Shown here one piece after another: positions 24,591 to 32,554 of a stretch of DNA of 46,585 nucleotides (within the stretch, counting starts at the first letter, position 1; every line of letters begins with the position of its first letter). This DNA is from Streptomyces sp. HmicA12. GTDB taxonomy: Bacteria; Actinomycetota; Actinomycetes; Streptomycetales; Streptomycetaceae. The stretch is taken from the NCBI RefSeq assembly GCF_000373565.1, contig NZ_KB891822.1, forward strand, positions 1 to 46,585, in the 5' to 3' direction. A program made the position numbers and the translations under genes. Below the pieces are notes generated by a model. It ran no database searches. It had not been told where the DNA came from and worked only from the letters and a program-made list of their open reading frames with translations.

Positions 24591-26825
24591 GTGACGTCTG
24601 AACCCTCATCGAACCAGCACCAGCCGCCCTCCGCTGACGGACACCTTGCAGGCCAACATGGTGTCGACCCCGCACATCCGCCCGCTCCTGACGGTCCGCC
24701 GCCGGCCCCCGTCCCCGACGGTCCGCCGTCGGGCACAGCCCCGCCCGCCCCCACCGGACTGGCGAGCTTCCCGGACGATGCAGCCCTGCGGCCCGAACGT
24801 GCCGAGTCCTACGCCGCGTGGCGTTCGCTCCTGCGCATCGGCACCAACAACGGGCTCGCGATCGGCACGCTCATCCAGCGAAGCATCAACAGGCTGCGCG
24901 GCATCCCGCTCACCAGGAAAGAGATCGACGACTGTCTGCGCACCTATGTCCCCAGCCCCGACGACGAGACCGCGATCACGAAGATCCTCGATGATCGGCG
25001 GATCGTCGTCCTGACCGGCGCGGACGGCAGCGGCCGCTTCACCACCGCACTGCAGATGCTGCGGCACCGGGTGGGTGACACCATCCGCCAGGTCAGCCGA
25101 GAACCCGGTGCCCCTTTCGATGTCGCCGGACTGACCGAGAAACACACAGGCTGGATCCTGGACCTGCGGGCCGAGACGCCGCCCGCGGGCTTCGGCCGTG
25201 AACTCGATCACGACAGCAACGAGTTGCCCGAGGGGGCGTTCCTCGTCGTGCTGATGAGCGCGACCGCCTGGACCAGGTGCGGCCAGAGCGCGGAGGGCCT
25301 GGTGCACGAGATCGCCGGACCGCCGCCCGTAGAGGTCCTGGCCAAGCTCCTCGAACCCGCTCCGCTCCTCATCGACCACGACACATGGACCGACCACTCG
25401 GCCATCACCGGAGGGATCAAGAACCTGCTGCCGGGACAGGTCGCCGCCTGGGCCGGCGCCATCGTCACCACCGAGGAGGTCGAACGCGACGCGGGCCGGC
25501 TCACCACAGCAACTGCCCATGACCGGGAGTACATTGACCGACTCGTAGGCAGCGTCGTCAAAGCGGCAGAGAACTGGCGCAGCACACTCCTGGCCTGGCA
25601 CAACGAGTATCAGGACAGCGACTACCGCAACTTCCTGCTGACGGCCGCGGTCCTGGAGGGAGCGGCCTCGCAGAGCGTCTACGAGGCCTCCGCCAGCCTG
25701 GCCGCCGACTTCGATGAGAACCCCGACCCACGCCCCGGCCAAAAAGGCCTGGGTGTCATCGCGCTGGCCGACGCCGCCGACGCCGATCTGCTGCCCAACG
25801 GCACGATCCGCTTTCGGCACCACAACAAAGCCGAAGCGGTCGTCGATTACTTCCTCGACGACCGTCCCCACCTGCTCAAGCAATTCACCACCTGGACCGC
25901 CGCCCAAGTCGGCAGCCTCGAGGACGCCCAGGCCTCCCGCCTCCTCGCACAGCGGGTCAGCCACTGGACCGTGCGCTACACCGCCCGGCACCGCACCGTG
26001 CGTCTGTTGAAAGAGCTCAGCGAGCAGTGGTCCACTACGCAACAGCAGGCAGCCTGCGACATGCTCGTGCTGGCCTCCCTCGACGACCACGCCGGAACCC
26101 TCGTGCGCAACGCCCTGCGCAGATGGGCCCGAGGCGAAGCCGGAACGCTCAGCGACCCCTTCACCATCGTGCTCATACGAGCCTGCCGCCGCCTGATCGA
26201 CGTCCACCCCACCAGCATGCTCAGCCGCCTCACCGAACTGGCCTCCTCCACCATCACCGCCGACGGTGCCCGCAGCGACGAAGTCACCGAAACCATCAGC
26301 CAGACACTGAACACCCTGTGGGACCAGGACGGCCAACGCCGTGCCATCCGCAGGCAGCTCAGCCAGTGGGCAGACGCCACGAACCGGTCTCAGCAGCAAG
26401 CCGCGCGCGACACCTTCGCCCACCTCGCTCAACGCCGCGGCCCCGCCGGCCCCTCCCTCCTGACCGACACGGACCGCGACCTCACCTGGCTCGCCGGCAT
26501 GTGGCGCAACACCCTGCCCACGCACGGCGAACCGCCACACAGCGTGATCGAGGCCTTCGGCCACTGGATGCAGGCCGCCCTGGAACACCCTTCCCTGACC
26601 GACACCATCGAGCAGATCTTCCGCCAGGCCGTGCACGCGGACCACGACCCCTACTACAGCGGCAGCCGCCTCGTCGCCATGCAAAAGCTTCTCTTCAGCT
26701 GGGCCCCCACACCGGCGCCCACACACCAGGTCGGAGAAGCACTGCACCTGCGCGACCGCTACCTCGCAGCCCTGCAGAAGCAGGATCCCGCCGCGCCGCC
26801 GGAGCCCCATGCGCCGCAGAGCTAA
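24591..26825 (+). CDS. Large P-loop NTPase-like protein with Arg in place of the Walker A Lys
   Basis: 744 residues from GTG 24591 behind GAGGAGAG. The first ~60 residues are Pro-rich and disordered. A linker helix (TLIQRSINRLRGIPLTRKEI) leads to RIVVLTGADGSGRFTTALQML, where the P-loop (143-151) reads GADGSGRFT. The invariant lysine is arginine, a variant seen in some actinomycete NTPase-like families. A strand GWILDLRAE may stand for Walker B. The remaining ~550 residues are helical and HEAT/TPR-like (for example NALRRWARGEAGTLSD), as in STAND-type sensors. Whether it hydrolyses ATP is open. It lies between two unknown proteins in one operon and is a candidate uncharacterised defence or stress module. 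Confidence 0.75.
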   Translation: MTSEPSSNQHQPPSADGHLAGQHGVDPAHPPAPDGPPPAPVPDGPPSGTAPPAPTGLASFPDDAALRPERAESYAAWRSLLRIGTNNGLAIGTLIQRSINRLRGIPLTRKEIDDCLRTYVPSPDDETAITKILDDRRIVVLTGADGSGRFTTALQMLRHRVGDTIRQVSREPGAPFDVAGLTEKHTGWILDLRAETPPAGFGRELDHDSNELPEGAFLVVLMSATAWTRCGQSAEGLVHEIAGPPPVEVLAKLLEPAPLLIDHDTWTDHSAITGGIKNLLPGQVAAWAGAIVTTEEVERDAGRLTTATAHDREYIDRLVGSVVKAAENWRSTLLAWHNEYQDSDYRNFLLTAAVLEGAASQSVYEASASLAADFDENPDPRPGQKGLGVIALADAADADLLPNGTIRFRHHNKAEAVVDYFLDDRPHLLKQFTTWTAAQVGSLEDAQASRLLAQRVSHWTVRYTARHRTVRLLKELSEQWSTTQQQAACDMLVLASLDDHAGTLVRNALRRWARGEAGTLSDPFTIVLIRACRRLIDVHPTSMLSRLTELASSTITADGARSDEVTETISQTLNTLWDQDGQRRAIRRQLSQWADATNRSQQQAARDTFAHLAQRRGPAGPSLLTDTDRDLTWLAGMWRNTLPTHGEPPHSVIEAFGHWMQAALEHPSLTDTIEQIFRQAVHADHDPYYSGSRLVAMQKLLFSWAPTPAPTHQVGEALHLRDRYLAALQKQDPAAPPEPHAPQS

Positions 26826-27573
26826 CCCTGCCGGTTGGCCAACACCGCGCACCGGCCCTCTCACCCCCACCGGCCACCCGCTGCCGAGCAGCACGCCCGG
26901 CTACCGCTTCGACGCCCACCTCGAGGGGCGCTGGGAGGAAACACCCAGCGCCCGCCCCCACCACAACCCCGGCCAGGCGGCCCTGCACCACGTCCTGGCC
27001 CTCGCCCGCCCCGTCACCGGCGCCTATCCGCTCACCGACGTCCTCGCCGCACAGGCCCACCTCAACACCGTGCTGGGAACCGCCCACGACCTCGCGGACA
27101 CTCCCGTTCGCCTCCTGTGGGCCGACGTCCGGCTCACCGTGAGCGAGCCGGACCGTGCCGCAGCCACCGCACTGCAACGACGCCAATACGACGAGGCCCT
27201 GCACGCACAGGCCCAGCGCCAACGTCTGCAGGCGGCACGAGAACTCCACGAACAGCTCGTCACCACACCGACGCTGGCCTTGGCCTACTGGCTCACCCAA
27301 CACCCCGACTCCGCCAAGGACAGCATCCACACCCTCGAGGAGCTCACCCGCCAGATCACGGCCTACGCCCCGGACAACGCCTGGGTCCAGGTCGCACACG
27401 TCCTGCAGAGCTTCGTGCACGATCTTGCCGCCGACCAGCGCGAGAACCTCGTGCGAAGCCTCGCCCAGATCGTCCTGCGCTACGACCAGCCTGATCTGGC
27501 CCAGCAGTTGCAGCACACCGCAGCCGGCCTCGCGACCACGAACGGCCAGAGGCCGGCTCCCCGTGCGCCGTGA
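26809..27573 (+). CDS. Third gene of the NTPase cluster, hypothetical
   Basis: 254 residues from ATG 26809, overlapping the NTPase gene by 17 bases, so co-translated. The N-terminal third contains GYRFDAHLEGRWEE and a His/Pro-rich loop. A strand VRLLWADVRLTVSEPDR then leads into a long amphipathic helix (RQYDEALHAQAQRQRLQAAR) likely to form a coiled coil, followed by a helical C-terminal domain. The strand-plus-long-helix pattern is faintly like SPFH/band-7 scaffolds, but that is weak. No membrane segment or catalytic motif is seen. The function presumably depends on the NTPase. Confidence 0.72.
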   Translation: MRRRANPAGWPTPRTGPLTPTGHPLPSSTPGYRFDAHLEGRWEETPSARPHHNPGQAALHHVLALARPVTGAYPLTDVLAAQAHLNTVLGTAHDLADTPVRLLWADVRLTVSEPDRAAATALQRRQYDEALHAQAQRQRLQAARELHEQLVTTPTLALAYWLTQHPDSAKDSIHTLEELTRQITAYAPDNAWVQVAHVLQSFVHDLAADQRENLVRSLAQIVLRYDQPDLAQQLQHTAAGLATTNGQRPAPRAP

Positions 27574-28006
27574 GCTCAGGGCTCCGCGGGGGGAGGGCGT
27601 GCGGAGGCATGTGCCGACCTCGTGGCAGCGGCTCGACTCGGCACCGGGCCGACGGACCGGCGCAGCCATCCCGGCGGAGCCCATCAGGGCGGGGCGGGTA
27701 CGCCGGTTGGTGAAGGCCCCGGATCCGTCCGTGGCGGCCCGGAAGAGGCAGGCCATACCCCGGGTTCGGACTTCGAGGGGCGCTCGGCATCCGCCGGGTG
27801 ACCTTCTCGTGCATCCACCCCACGGCGGCGAAGGCCGGCCAGGTGCGGCGTGCTGCGGGGACGGATGCCAGGGACACCCACGGGACGTGCAGGGTGCCGC
27901 GGCTGCGTCACCGCCCCGGATCGCTGAGACGGGCCCCGGCGGGAAGAGCGGGCGCAACTCGTGTGATCTGCTCGAGTGCCAGAGGTGCCGCCCATCGAGT
28001 CAACCC
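27574..28006. other. 433-base gap without a recognisable gene
   Basis: It lies between the end of the NTPase cluster and the end of the convergent Cys-rich gene. Several frames are open on both strands, as expected at this GC content, but none has a ribosome site or a convincing domain. I see no repeat or strong hairpin. Confidence 0.5.
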
Positions 28007-29095
28007 TCATGCGCAGCTTGAGTGATCCCTCGGCCTCCCCTTCACTCCGCCGGGCTCCGTGGGTGGGGGTGTGCGCTCGGTGGCCCGGCCGGAGTGCGGC
28101 AGTTGCCATGTGACCTCGGCCTCCGGCGGGGTACGGCGCCAGGAGGAGATCAGACGCGAGGCGGTCAACTGGTCGAGCAGATCGCTGAGCTGATGGGACG
28201 TCTGTGCGCACAGATGCATGAGAAGGTCCATCTCGGCTGTGCCGGTTCCGTCGGGGCGGGTGTGCGCGGCTACGGTGAGCGCAGCGAGCTGGACGGCGCC
28301 GGGCAGTGCGCGCGGGACGGCGGGCCGGCAGAGGGGGTGCAGGGCCCAGTGTGCTGCGCGGGCGCGCTGCGGGCGGTGCGACTGGGTCTGCACCGCCGGA
28401 TCGAGGAGGCGGACCTGCACTGGACCGCGGCCCACAGTGCGCTGCAGCCAGCCGGTGTACTCCAGTTCCTCCCACGGCTCCGTGTGCCGGTGCAGCCGCA
28501 TGCCGCGCAGCAGCCCGTGGGGCAGGCTCGCTTCTCCGTGACCGTTTGCGCGCAGGGCGCACTGCAGGGCCAGCAGCCGGGCCGTGGGGGAGCAGTACCG
28601 GGGGAGTGCGGTGGCCAGATAGGCGAGCATCTCCCGCACCCGTGCCTGGGCATCGGTGCGGGCGGATTCGCGATCCTGGGGCGGCCTGGCCGTACGGAGG
28701 GGCAGGCGGCTGTCGCGGGGGCCCTGGGTGTCCTCGGGGACAAGGGCGGTATGGGCGGTGATGGCGGCGCAGGCGGTGCAGACGTCGGCCAGACGCCAGC
28801 GGATGCCGCCGCCCTCTCCGGTGAGAGCGAGCCGGACCGGGCCATGACAGCCACGGAGGCGCCGGTGCCAGTTGCAGCCCCGCTCCCGGCACTGGCAAGT
28901 CCGCAGATGTGCCGGCAGCGCCCCGTTGCGTGCATGCCGCGCCAGATGGGCCAGTGCGGACCTGCGCGCGCCACCGGCGGCCACCGCCTCGCCGGGCGAG
29001 GGGCAGTGGGAGCAGCTCAGCACCGGGCCGTGCCGGTGCGAGCGCACCTCTACCGTCCACACCCGCTGCACCGTGTCATGGGTCAAGAGCCTCAT
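28007..29095 (-). CDS. Cys/His-rich hypothetical protein with a helical C-terminal half
   Basis: 362 residues from ATG 29095, transcribed away from the XRE regulator gene. The N-terminal ~110 residues are rich in Cys and His (CSHCPSPG, CQCRERGCNWHRR, CHGPVRL, CTACAAI), pointing to two or more zinc sites. The rest is helical, with REMLAYLATALPRY and SHQLSDLLDQLTASRLISSW; the last stretch resembles a winged helix for DNA binding. The protein type is familiar from Streptomyces plasmids and chromosome arms, but I cannot name a function. The divergent arrangement with a small HTH gene and shared palindromes suggests that regulator controls it. Confidence 0.75.
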   Translation of the reverse strand: MRLLTHDTVQRVWTVEVRSHRHGPVLSCSHCPSPGEAVAAGGARRSALAHLARHARNGALPAHLRTCQCRERGCNWHRRLRGCHGPVRLALTGEGGGIRWRLADVCTACAAITAHTALVPEDTQGPRDSRLPLRTARPPQDRESARTDAQARVREMLAYLATALPRYCSPTARLLALQCALRANGHGEASLPHGLLRGMRLHRHTEPWEELEYTGWLQRTVGRGPVQVRLLDPAVQTQSHRPQRARAAHWALHPLCRPAVPRALPGAVQLAALTVAAHTRPDGTGTAEMDLLMHLCAQTSHQLSDLLDQLTASRLISSWRRTPPEAEVTWQLPHSGRATERTPPPTEPGGVKGRPRDHSSCA

Positions 29096-29176
29096 CGGGC
29101 CCGCAGTCTCCGTTCCTGTCCTGCGGCGCGGGCCCGGGCCCGGCGTCGGTGAATGTCACCCCTTCACTAGCAAAAA

Positions 29177-29192
29177 GTGCAGATCTCTGCAC
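29177..29192. promoter_or_regulatory. Operator 1 in the divergent XRE region
   Basis: GTGCAGATCTCTGCAC is an inverted repeat (GTGCAGA-TC-TCTGCAC, 7-bp arms, 2-bp spacer). It lies between the divergent Cys-rich gene and the XRE regulator gene, a classic place for autoregulation. Confidence 0.65.
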
Positions 29193-29197
29193 TGACG

Positions 29198-29213
29198 GGG
29201 CAGAGGTCTGCAC
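29198..29213. promoter_or_regulatory. Operator 2 in the divergent XRE region
   Basis: GGGCAGAGGTCTGCAC repeats operator 1 with one arm mismatch and the same 2-bp spacer. Centre-to-centre distance from operator 1 is 21 bp, two helical turns, so two dimers could bind side by side on one DNA face. It ends 15 bases before the XRE start codon. Confidence 0.65.
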
Positions 29214-29227
29214 CATCGGATGGTGGG

Positions 29228-29491
29228 GTGACGATCTTCCCGCCCGACCCCGACCCCGACGCGCTGCGCCTGAAGCTCGCGCGCCTGCGGGCCGACCGCG
29301 GGTGGACCTACGACGAACTCGCCGGCCGCACGGGCCTGTCCCGCCGCACCGTCATCGACCTGGAACACGGCCGCACCACCGGCTCCATCACCACCTGGCA
29401 CACCCTCGCCCACGTCTTCGACGTCCCGCTCGACCAGCTGCTGGGCGCCCTGTGCTCCGGCCACACCCCGCCCGGCACGCCCCAGTCGTGA
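29228..29491 (+). CDS. XRE-family helix-turn-helix regulator
   Basis: 87 residues from GTG 29228; a frame open from 29177 would start inside the operator and is not used. A five-helix XRE domain fills most of the protein: LKLARLRADRGWTYDELAGR (helices 1-2), TGLSRRTVIDLEHGRT (recognition helix) and LAHVFDVPLDQLLGAL. The short tail is Pro-rich. It most likely binds the two palindromes directly upstream, controlling itself and the divergent Cys-rich protein. No ligand or peptidase domain is attached. Confidence 0.9.
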   Translation: MTIFPPDPDPDALRLKLARLRADRGWTYDELAGRTGLSRRTVIDLEHGRTTGSITTWHTLAHVFDVPLDQLLGALCSGHTPPGTPQS

Positions 29492-29618
29492 ACCGCCCCG
29501 CCATCCCCTCCGGACGGTCGGACAGTGCTACCCGAACGAGTGGGTAGCGGGCGCACGCCAGTTCGCCAATCGCGCAGGTGTCTCCCCGCGTTGGGCCGAA
29601 CGCGGTACCCCGCCGCCC

Positions 29619-30479
29619 GTGCATGGCCGTGGCCTGCCGCTGCCTGGCACCGTCGCGGCCATGCGCCCTCACCTCGCCGCCCGGACCCCGCAGGCCGATC
29701 CCTGCCGGCCGCGCCACCTGACCTGCACCACCCTCCACAGCACCGGCGGCCTGCCGCGCATCGGCCGCTGCCGCCGCTGCGGCAACCCTGTCGCCTGGCA
29801 TCCGCGCCGCAACCAGCACCACATTGACCTGCATCCGGCCGAACTGCCCACCGCCCACGTGCCCGCGTCCTGGCGCTGGCACCTCAGCAGCGGCGTCGCC
29901 CACCCCCACGCCGGCGGCCAGGCATGGTGCCGCATCCCGCACACCGCCCTCTGCCCGGCCCGCACCACACCCCTCGAAGCGGGCCGCCGACTCGGAGAGC
30001 TGCGCCGCCAACTCGCCCTGCGCAGCCGCCGTCTCATCGACACCGCAACCTTCATCCCCAGGGCCGCGCCCACCTGTTCCCCCGCCCCTGCCGAGATGTG
30101 CCCAGTGGTCCAACTCTTCCTGGGCCGCTACCTCGCCGACGACGCCCTCGAACGCATCCGCTGTACCGCCCGCACCGAACCGGGATCCCGGCGCTGCCCG
30201 CACCCGGTCCTGGACGACCGGGCCCCGGCCGGAACCTGGGATCTGCTGCCCTTGCACCAGCAGCGCGGCACCACCGGCCCGGCGCCCCGACTCGTCGCCG
30301 TCTACGACCTCACCCGTGCCCCGGCCGGCGAACAACGGCGCTGGCGTGCCCAGCTCTGCCCCCACCACGCCACCGCCCGTCCCGACCTGACGGCGACCGG
30401 CTGGCAGGTCTTCGACCCAGGTCGGCACGCCGCCCACATCCGCACCCGCCTCCCGCACCCCCACGGCCGCCCGGCATGA
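29619..30479 (+). CDS. DUF6083-like Cys-rich protein
   Basis: 286 residues from GTG 29619, or 272 from ATG 29661; neither has a clear ribosome site. The layout RCRRCGNPVAWHPR, a block WRWHLSSGVAHPHAGGQAWC with RIPHTALCP, and a C-terminal RRWRAQLCPHH ... WQVFDPGRHAAHI agrees with what I remember as DUF6083, a Streptomyces family with a zinc-ribbon-like N-terminus and a second Cys/His pair near the end. Function is unknown. Its stop overlaps the next ATG (ATGA), beginning a three-gene operon that ends with a UvrD-like helicase, so a role with nucleic acids is plausible. Confidence 0.75.
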   Translation: MHGRGLPLPGTVAAMRPHLAARTPQADPCRPRHLTCTTLHSTGGLPRIGRCRRCGNPVAWHPRRNQHHIDLHPAELPTAHVPASWRWHLSSGVAHPHAGGQAWCRIPHTALCPARTTPLEAGRRLGELRRQLALRSRRLIDTATFIPRAAPTCSPAPAEMCPVVQLFLGRYLADDALERIRCTARTEPGSRRCPHPVLDDRAPAGTWDLLPLHQQRGTTGPAPRLVAVYDLTRAPAGEQRRWRAQLCPHHATARPDLTATGWQVFDPGRHAAHIRTRLPHPHGRPA

Positions 30480-30943
30480 CCTCCCACCACCACGCCCTGG
30501 AGATCACCCTCATCCGGCCGCTGCCCCCCGGCGGACTCCAACAGGCCGCCCGTGCCTGGCCGCTGGCCGCCGACCACCAGCGCCGCCGCCTCATGGCCGT
30601 CTGCCGTGCCCACGACCCCGGACGGGCCGCCCGGCGGCTCGACGCCCATCTGCCGATCGACGTGATCACCACGCACTACCCGGACACCCACGGCCGACTC
30701 CTGCTCGACGTCCGCCTCCCGCCGGCCGCGCACGCCACACTCGGCGCGGCCGCCCGCCGTGCCGGGCACCCGCCCGGCCACCACCTCGAACTCGCCCTGC
30801 ACCGGGCCCTGGCCGCCCACGCCCGCAGGGAAGACCACCGCGTCGAGGCGGCCGTGCGCCACCTCCTGGACGGCACCACGCCCGCCCGGCTCCTGGCCGC
30901 CGTCGCCCACGCCCTCACCCCGCCCCAAGGACCCACCGAGTGA
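30476..30943 (+). CDS. Hypothetical protein between DUF6083-like and UvrD-like genes
   Basis: 155 residues from ATG 30476, overlapping both neighbours by four bases. The N-terminal half has short strands and helices (ALEITLIRPLPPGG, RRRLMAVCRAHDPGRAARRL). A middle strand is LLLDVRLPP, and the C-terminal half is helical and His/Arg-rich (HHLELALHRALAAHARREDH, VRHLLDGTTPARLLAAV). There is no catalytic motif that I recognise. Strict coupling on both sides suggests it works with the helicase, possibly as an adaptor. Confidence 0.72.
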   Translation: MTSHHHALEITLIRPLPPGGLQQAARAWPLAADHQRRRLMAVCRAHDPGRAARRLDAHLPIDVITTHYPDTHGRLLLDVRLPPAAHATLGAAARRAGHPPGHHLELALHRALAAHARREDHRVEAAVRHLLDGTTPARLLAAVAHALTPPQGPTE

Positions 30944-32403
30944 ACCCCACCGACGAACAGACGGCCGCCGCCGACGCGTTCAGCAGCGGCGAGCACCTGT
31001 CCCTGCAGGCCGGTGCCGGCACCGGCAAGACCAGCACCCTGGCCCTGCTCGCCCACACCAGCCCGCGCCGCGGCCGCTACCTCGCCTACAACCGCGCTAT
31101 CGCCGCCGACGCACGCACCCGCTTCCCCGCCACGGTCGCCTGCAAGACCGCCCACGCCCTCGCCTTCGCCGCGGTCGGCCACCGCTACACTCGCCGTCTG
31201 AACGCCCCGCGCCGCCCGGCCTGGCTGACCGGCCAGGCCCTGGGCCTGACCAAGCCGCTGCGCATCGGCACCCGGGAGGTCTCCCAGCGCGCCCTGTCCA
31301 ACGCCGCCCTGCGCACGGTGGCCCGCTACTGCCACACCGCGGATGCCGCCATCAGCACGAGCCACGTCCCGCGGCTGCGTGGCCTCGAGGACCCCGGCCA
31401 GCACGCCGAACTCGCCGACCACCTCCTCCCGTTCGCCCTGCGCGCCTGGATCGACCTGCAGCACTTCGACGACAGCGCGGTCCGCTTCGACCACGACCAC
31501 TACCTCAAGATCTGGGCCCTGACCCGGCCGCGCATCGACGCCGAGTTCCTCCTCCTCGACGAGGCCCAGGACACCAACCCCGCCGTCGAGCAGGTCTTCC
31601 TCGCCCAGCGCGAGCACGCCCAGCTCGTCATGGTCGGCGACTCCGCCCAGGCCATCTACCAGTGGCGCGGCGCCAAGGACGTCATGAGCGGCTTCGAGGG
31701 CACCCACTTCACCCTCACCCGCTCCTTCCGCTTCGGCCCCCACCTCGCCGCCGAGGCCAACCGCTGGCTCGCCCTCGCCGACGCCCCGCTACGACTGAGG
31801 GGCACCGACACCGTCCCCACCGAACTCGGCCCCGTGCAGCGGCCGGACGCGGTGCTGTGCCGCACCAACGTCGGCGCCATGGCCCAAGTCATGCAACTCA
31901 TGACGGCCGGGTTCCGCGTCGCCCTGGTGGGCGGCGGCCAGAGCCTGAAAAGCCTGGCCCAGGCCGCCAAGGACCTCAAGGAAGGCCGCCGCACCCACCA
32001 CCCCGAACTCGTCCTGTTCACCACCTGGGGCGACCTGCAGGACTACGCGACCCACGACCCCTCGGGCCGTGACCTGCAACCGCTCGTCGGCCTCGTCGAC
32101 ACCCACGGCCCCGACGCCATCCTCACCGCCGTCACCCGCCTCGCCCCCGAGAGCACCGCCGACATCACCGTCTCCACCGCCCACAAGGCCAAAGGCCGAG
32201 AATGGTCCACCGTCCGCATCGCCGACGACTTTGCACCCCCGCCGCCTCCGGCCGACAGCCCGCGGACGTCGGCCCCACCGGCGATCGACGACGCCGAAGC
32301 CCGTCTCGCCTACGTCGCGGTCACGCGCACGCGGGCCCGCCTGGACCGAGGCGGCCTGTCCTGGATCGACGGCGAGGACGAGCTCGTGGCGCGCAGCGGC
32401 TGA
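30940..32403 (+). CDS. UvrD-like SF1A helicase
   Basis: 487 residues from the GTG of a GTGA overlap. Motifs in order: Q-motif start (NPTDEQTAAADAF), Walker A GAGTGKT (24-30), LLLDEAQDTN (motif II), VMVGDSAQAIYQWRGA (motif III), a motif IV arginine region RSFRFG, VSTAHKAKGREW (motif V) and AYVAVTRTRARL (motif VI). The helicase core is complete but short, without the large 1B/2B insertions of UvrD/Rep, as in plasmid and phage-defence helicases. It would translocate 3'-5' on single-stranded DNA. It is the last gene of a three-gene operon. A hairpin follows the stop directly. Confidence 0.88.
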   Translation: MNPTDEQTAAADAFSSGEHLSLQAGAGTGKTSTLALLAHTSPRRGRYLAYNRAIAADARTRFPATVACKTAHALAFAAVGHRYTRRLNAPRRPAWLTGQALGLTKPLRIGTREVSQRALSNAALRTVARYCHTADAAISTSHVPRLRGLEDPGQHAELADHLLPFALRAWIDLQHFDDSAVRFDHDHYLKIWALTRPRIDAEFLLLDEAQDTNPAVEQVFLAQREHAQLVMVGDSAQAIYQWRGAKDVMSGFEGTHFTLTRSFRFGPHLAAEANRWLALADAPLRLRGTDTVPTELGPVQRPDAVLCRTNVGAMAQVMQLMTAGFRVALVGGGQSLKSLAQAAKDLKEGRRTHHPELVLFTTWGDLQDYATHDPSGRDLQPLVGLVDTHGPDAILTAVTRLAPESTADITVSTAHKAKGREWSTVRIADDFAPPPPPADSPRTSAPPAIDDAEARLAYVAVTRTRARLDRGGLSWIDGEDELVARSG

Positions 32404-32410
32404 GCGGCTG

Positions 32411-32427
32411 CTGCCGGGGGCCGGCAG
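32411..32427 (+). terminator. Hairpin directly after the UvrD-like gene
   Basis: CTGCCGG, loop GGG, CCGGCAG: a perfect 7-bp GC-rich stem beginning eight bases after the stop codon. There is no T-tract, as is usual for actinomycete terminators. Confidence 0.5.
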
Positions 32428-32554
32428 TCTGCGTTCGGACAGAGCCCGCACGCAGATCACCAGTGGGAGCAGTCCGCGCAGCATCGGTCGACGAGTTACA
32501 GGCCGGAGGCGGGATCGCCCGGGTGCAGCCGTCGTGCTTCGGCCCGGTGCTGCG

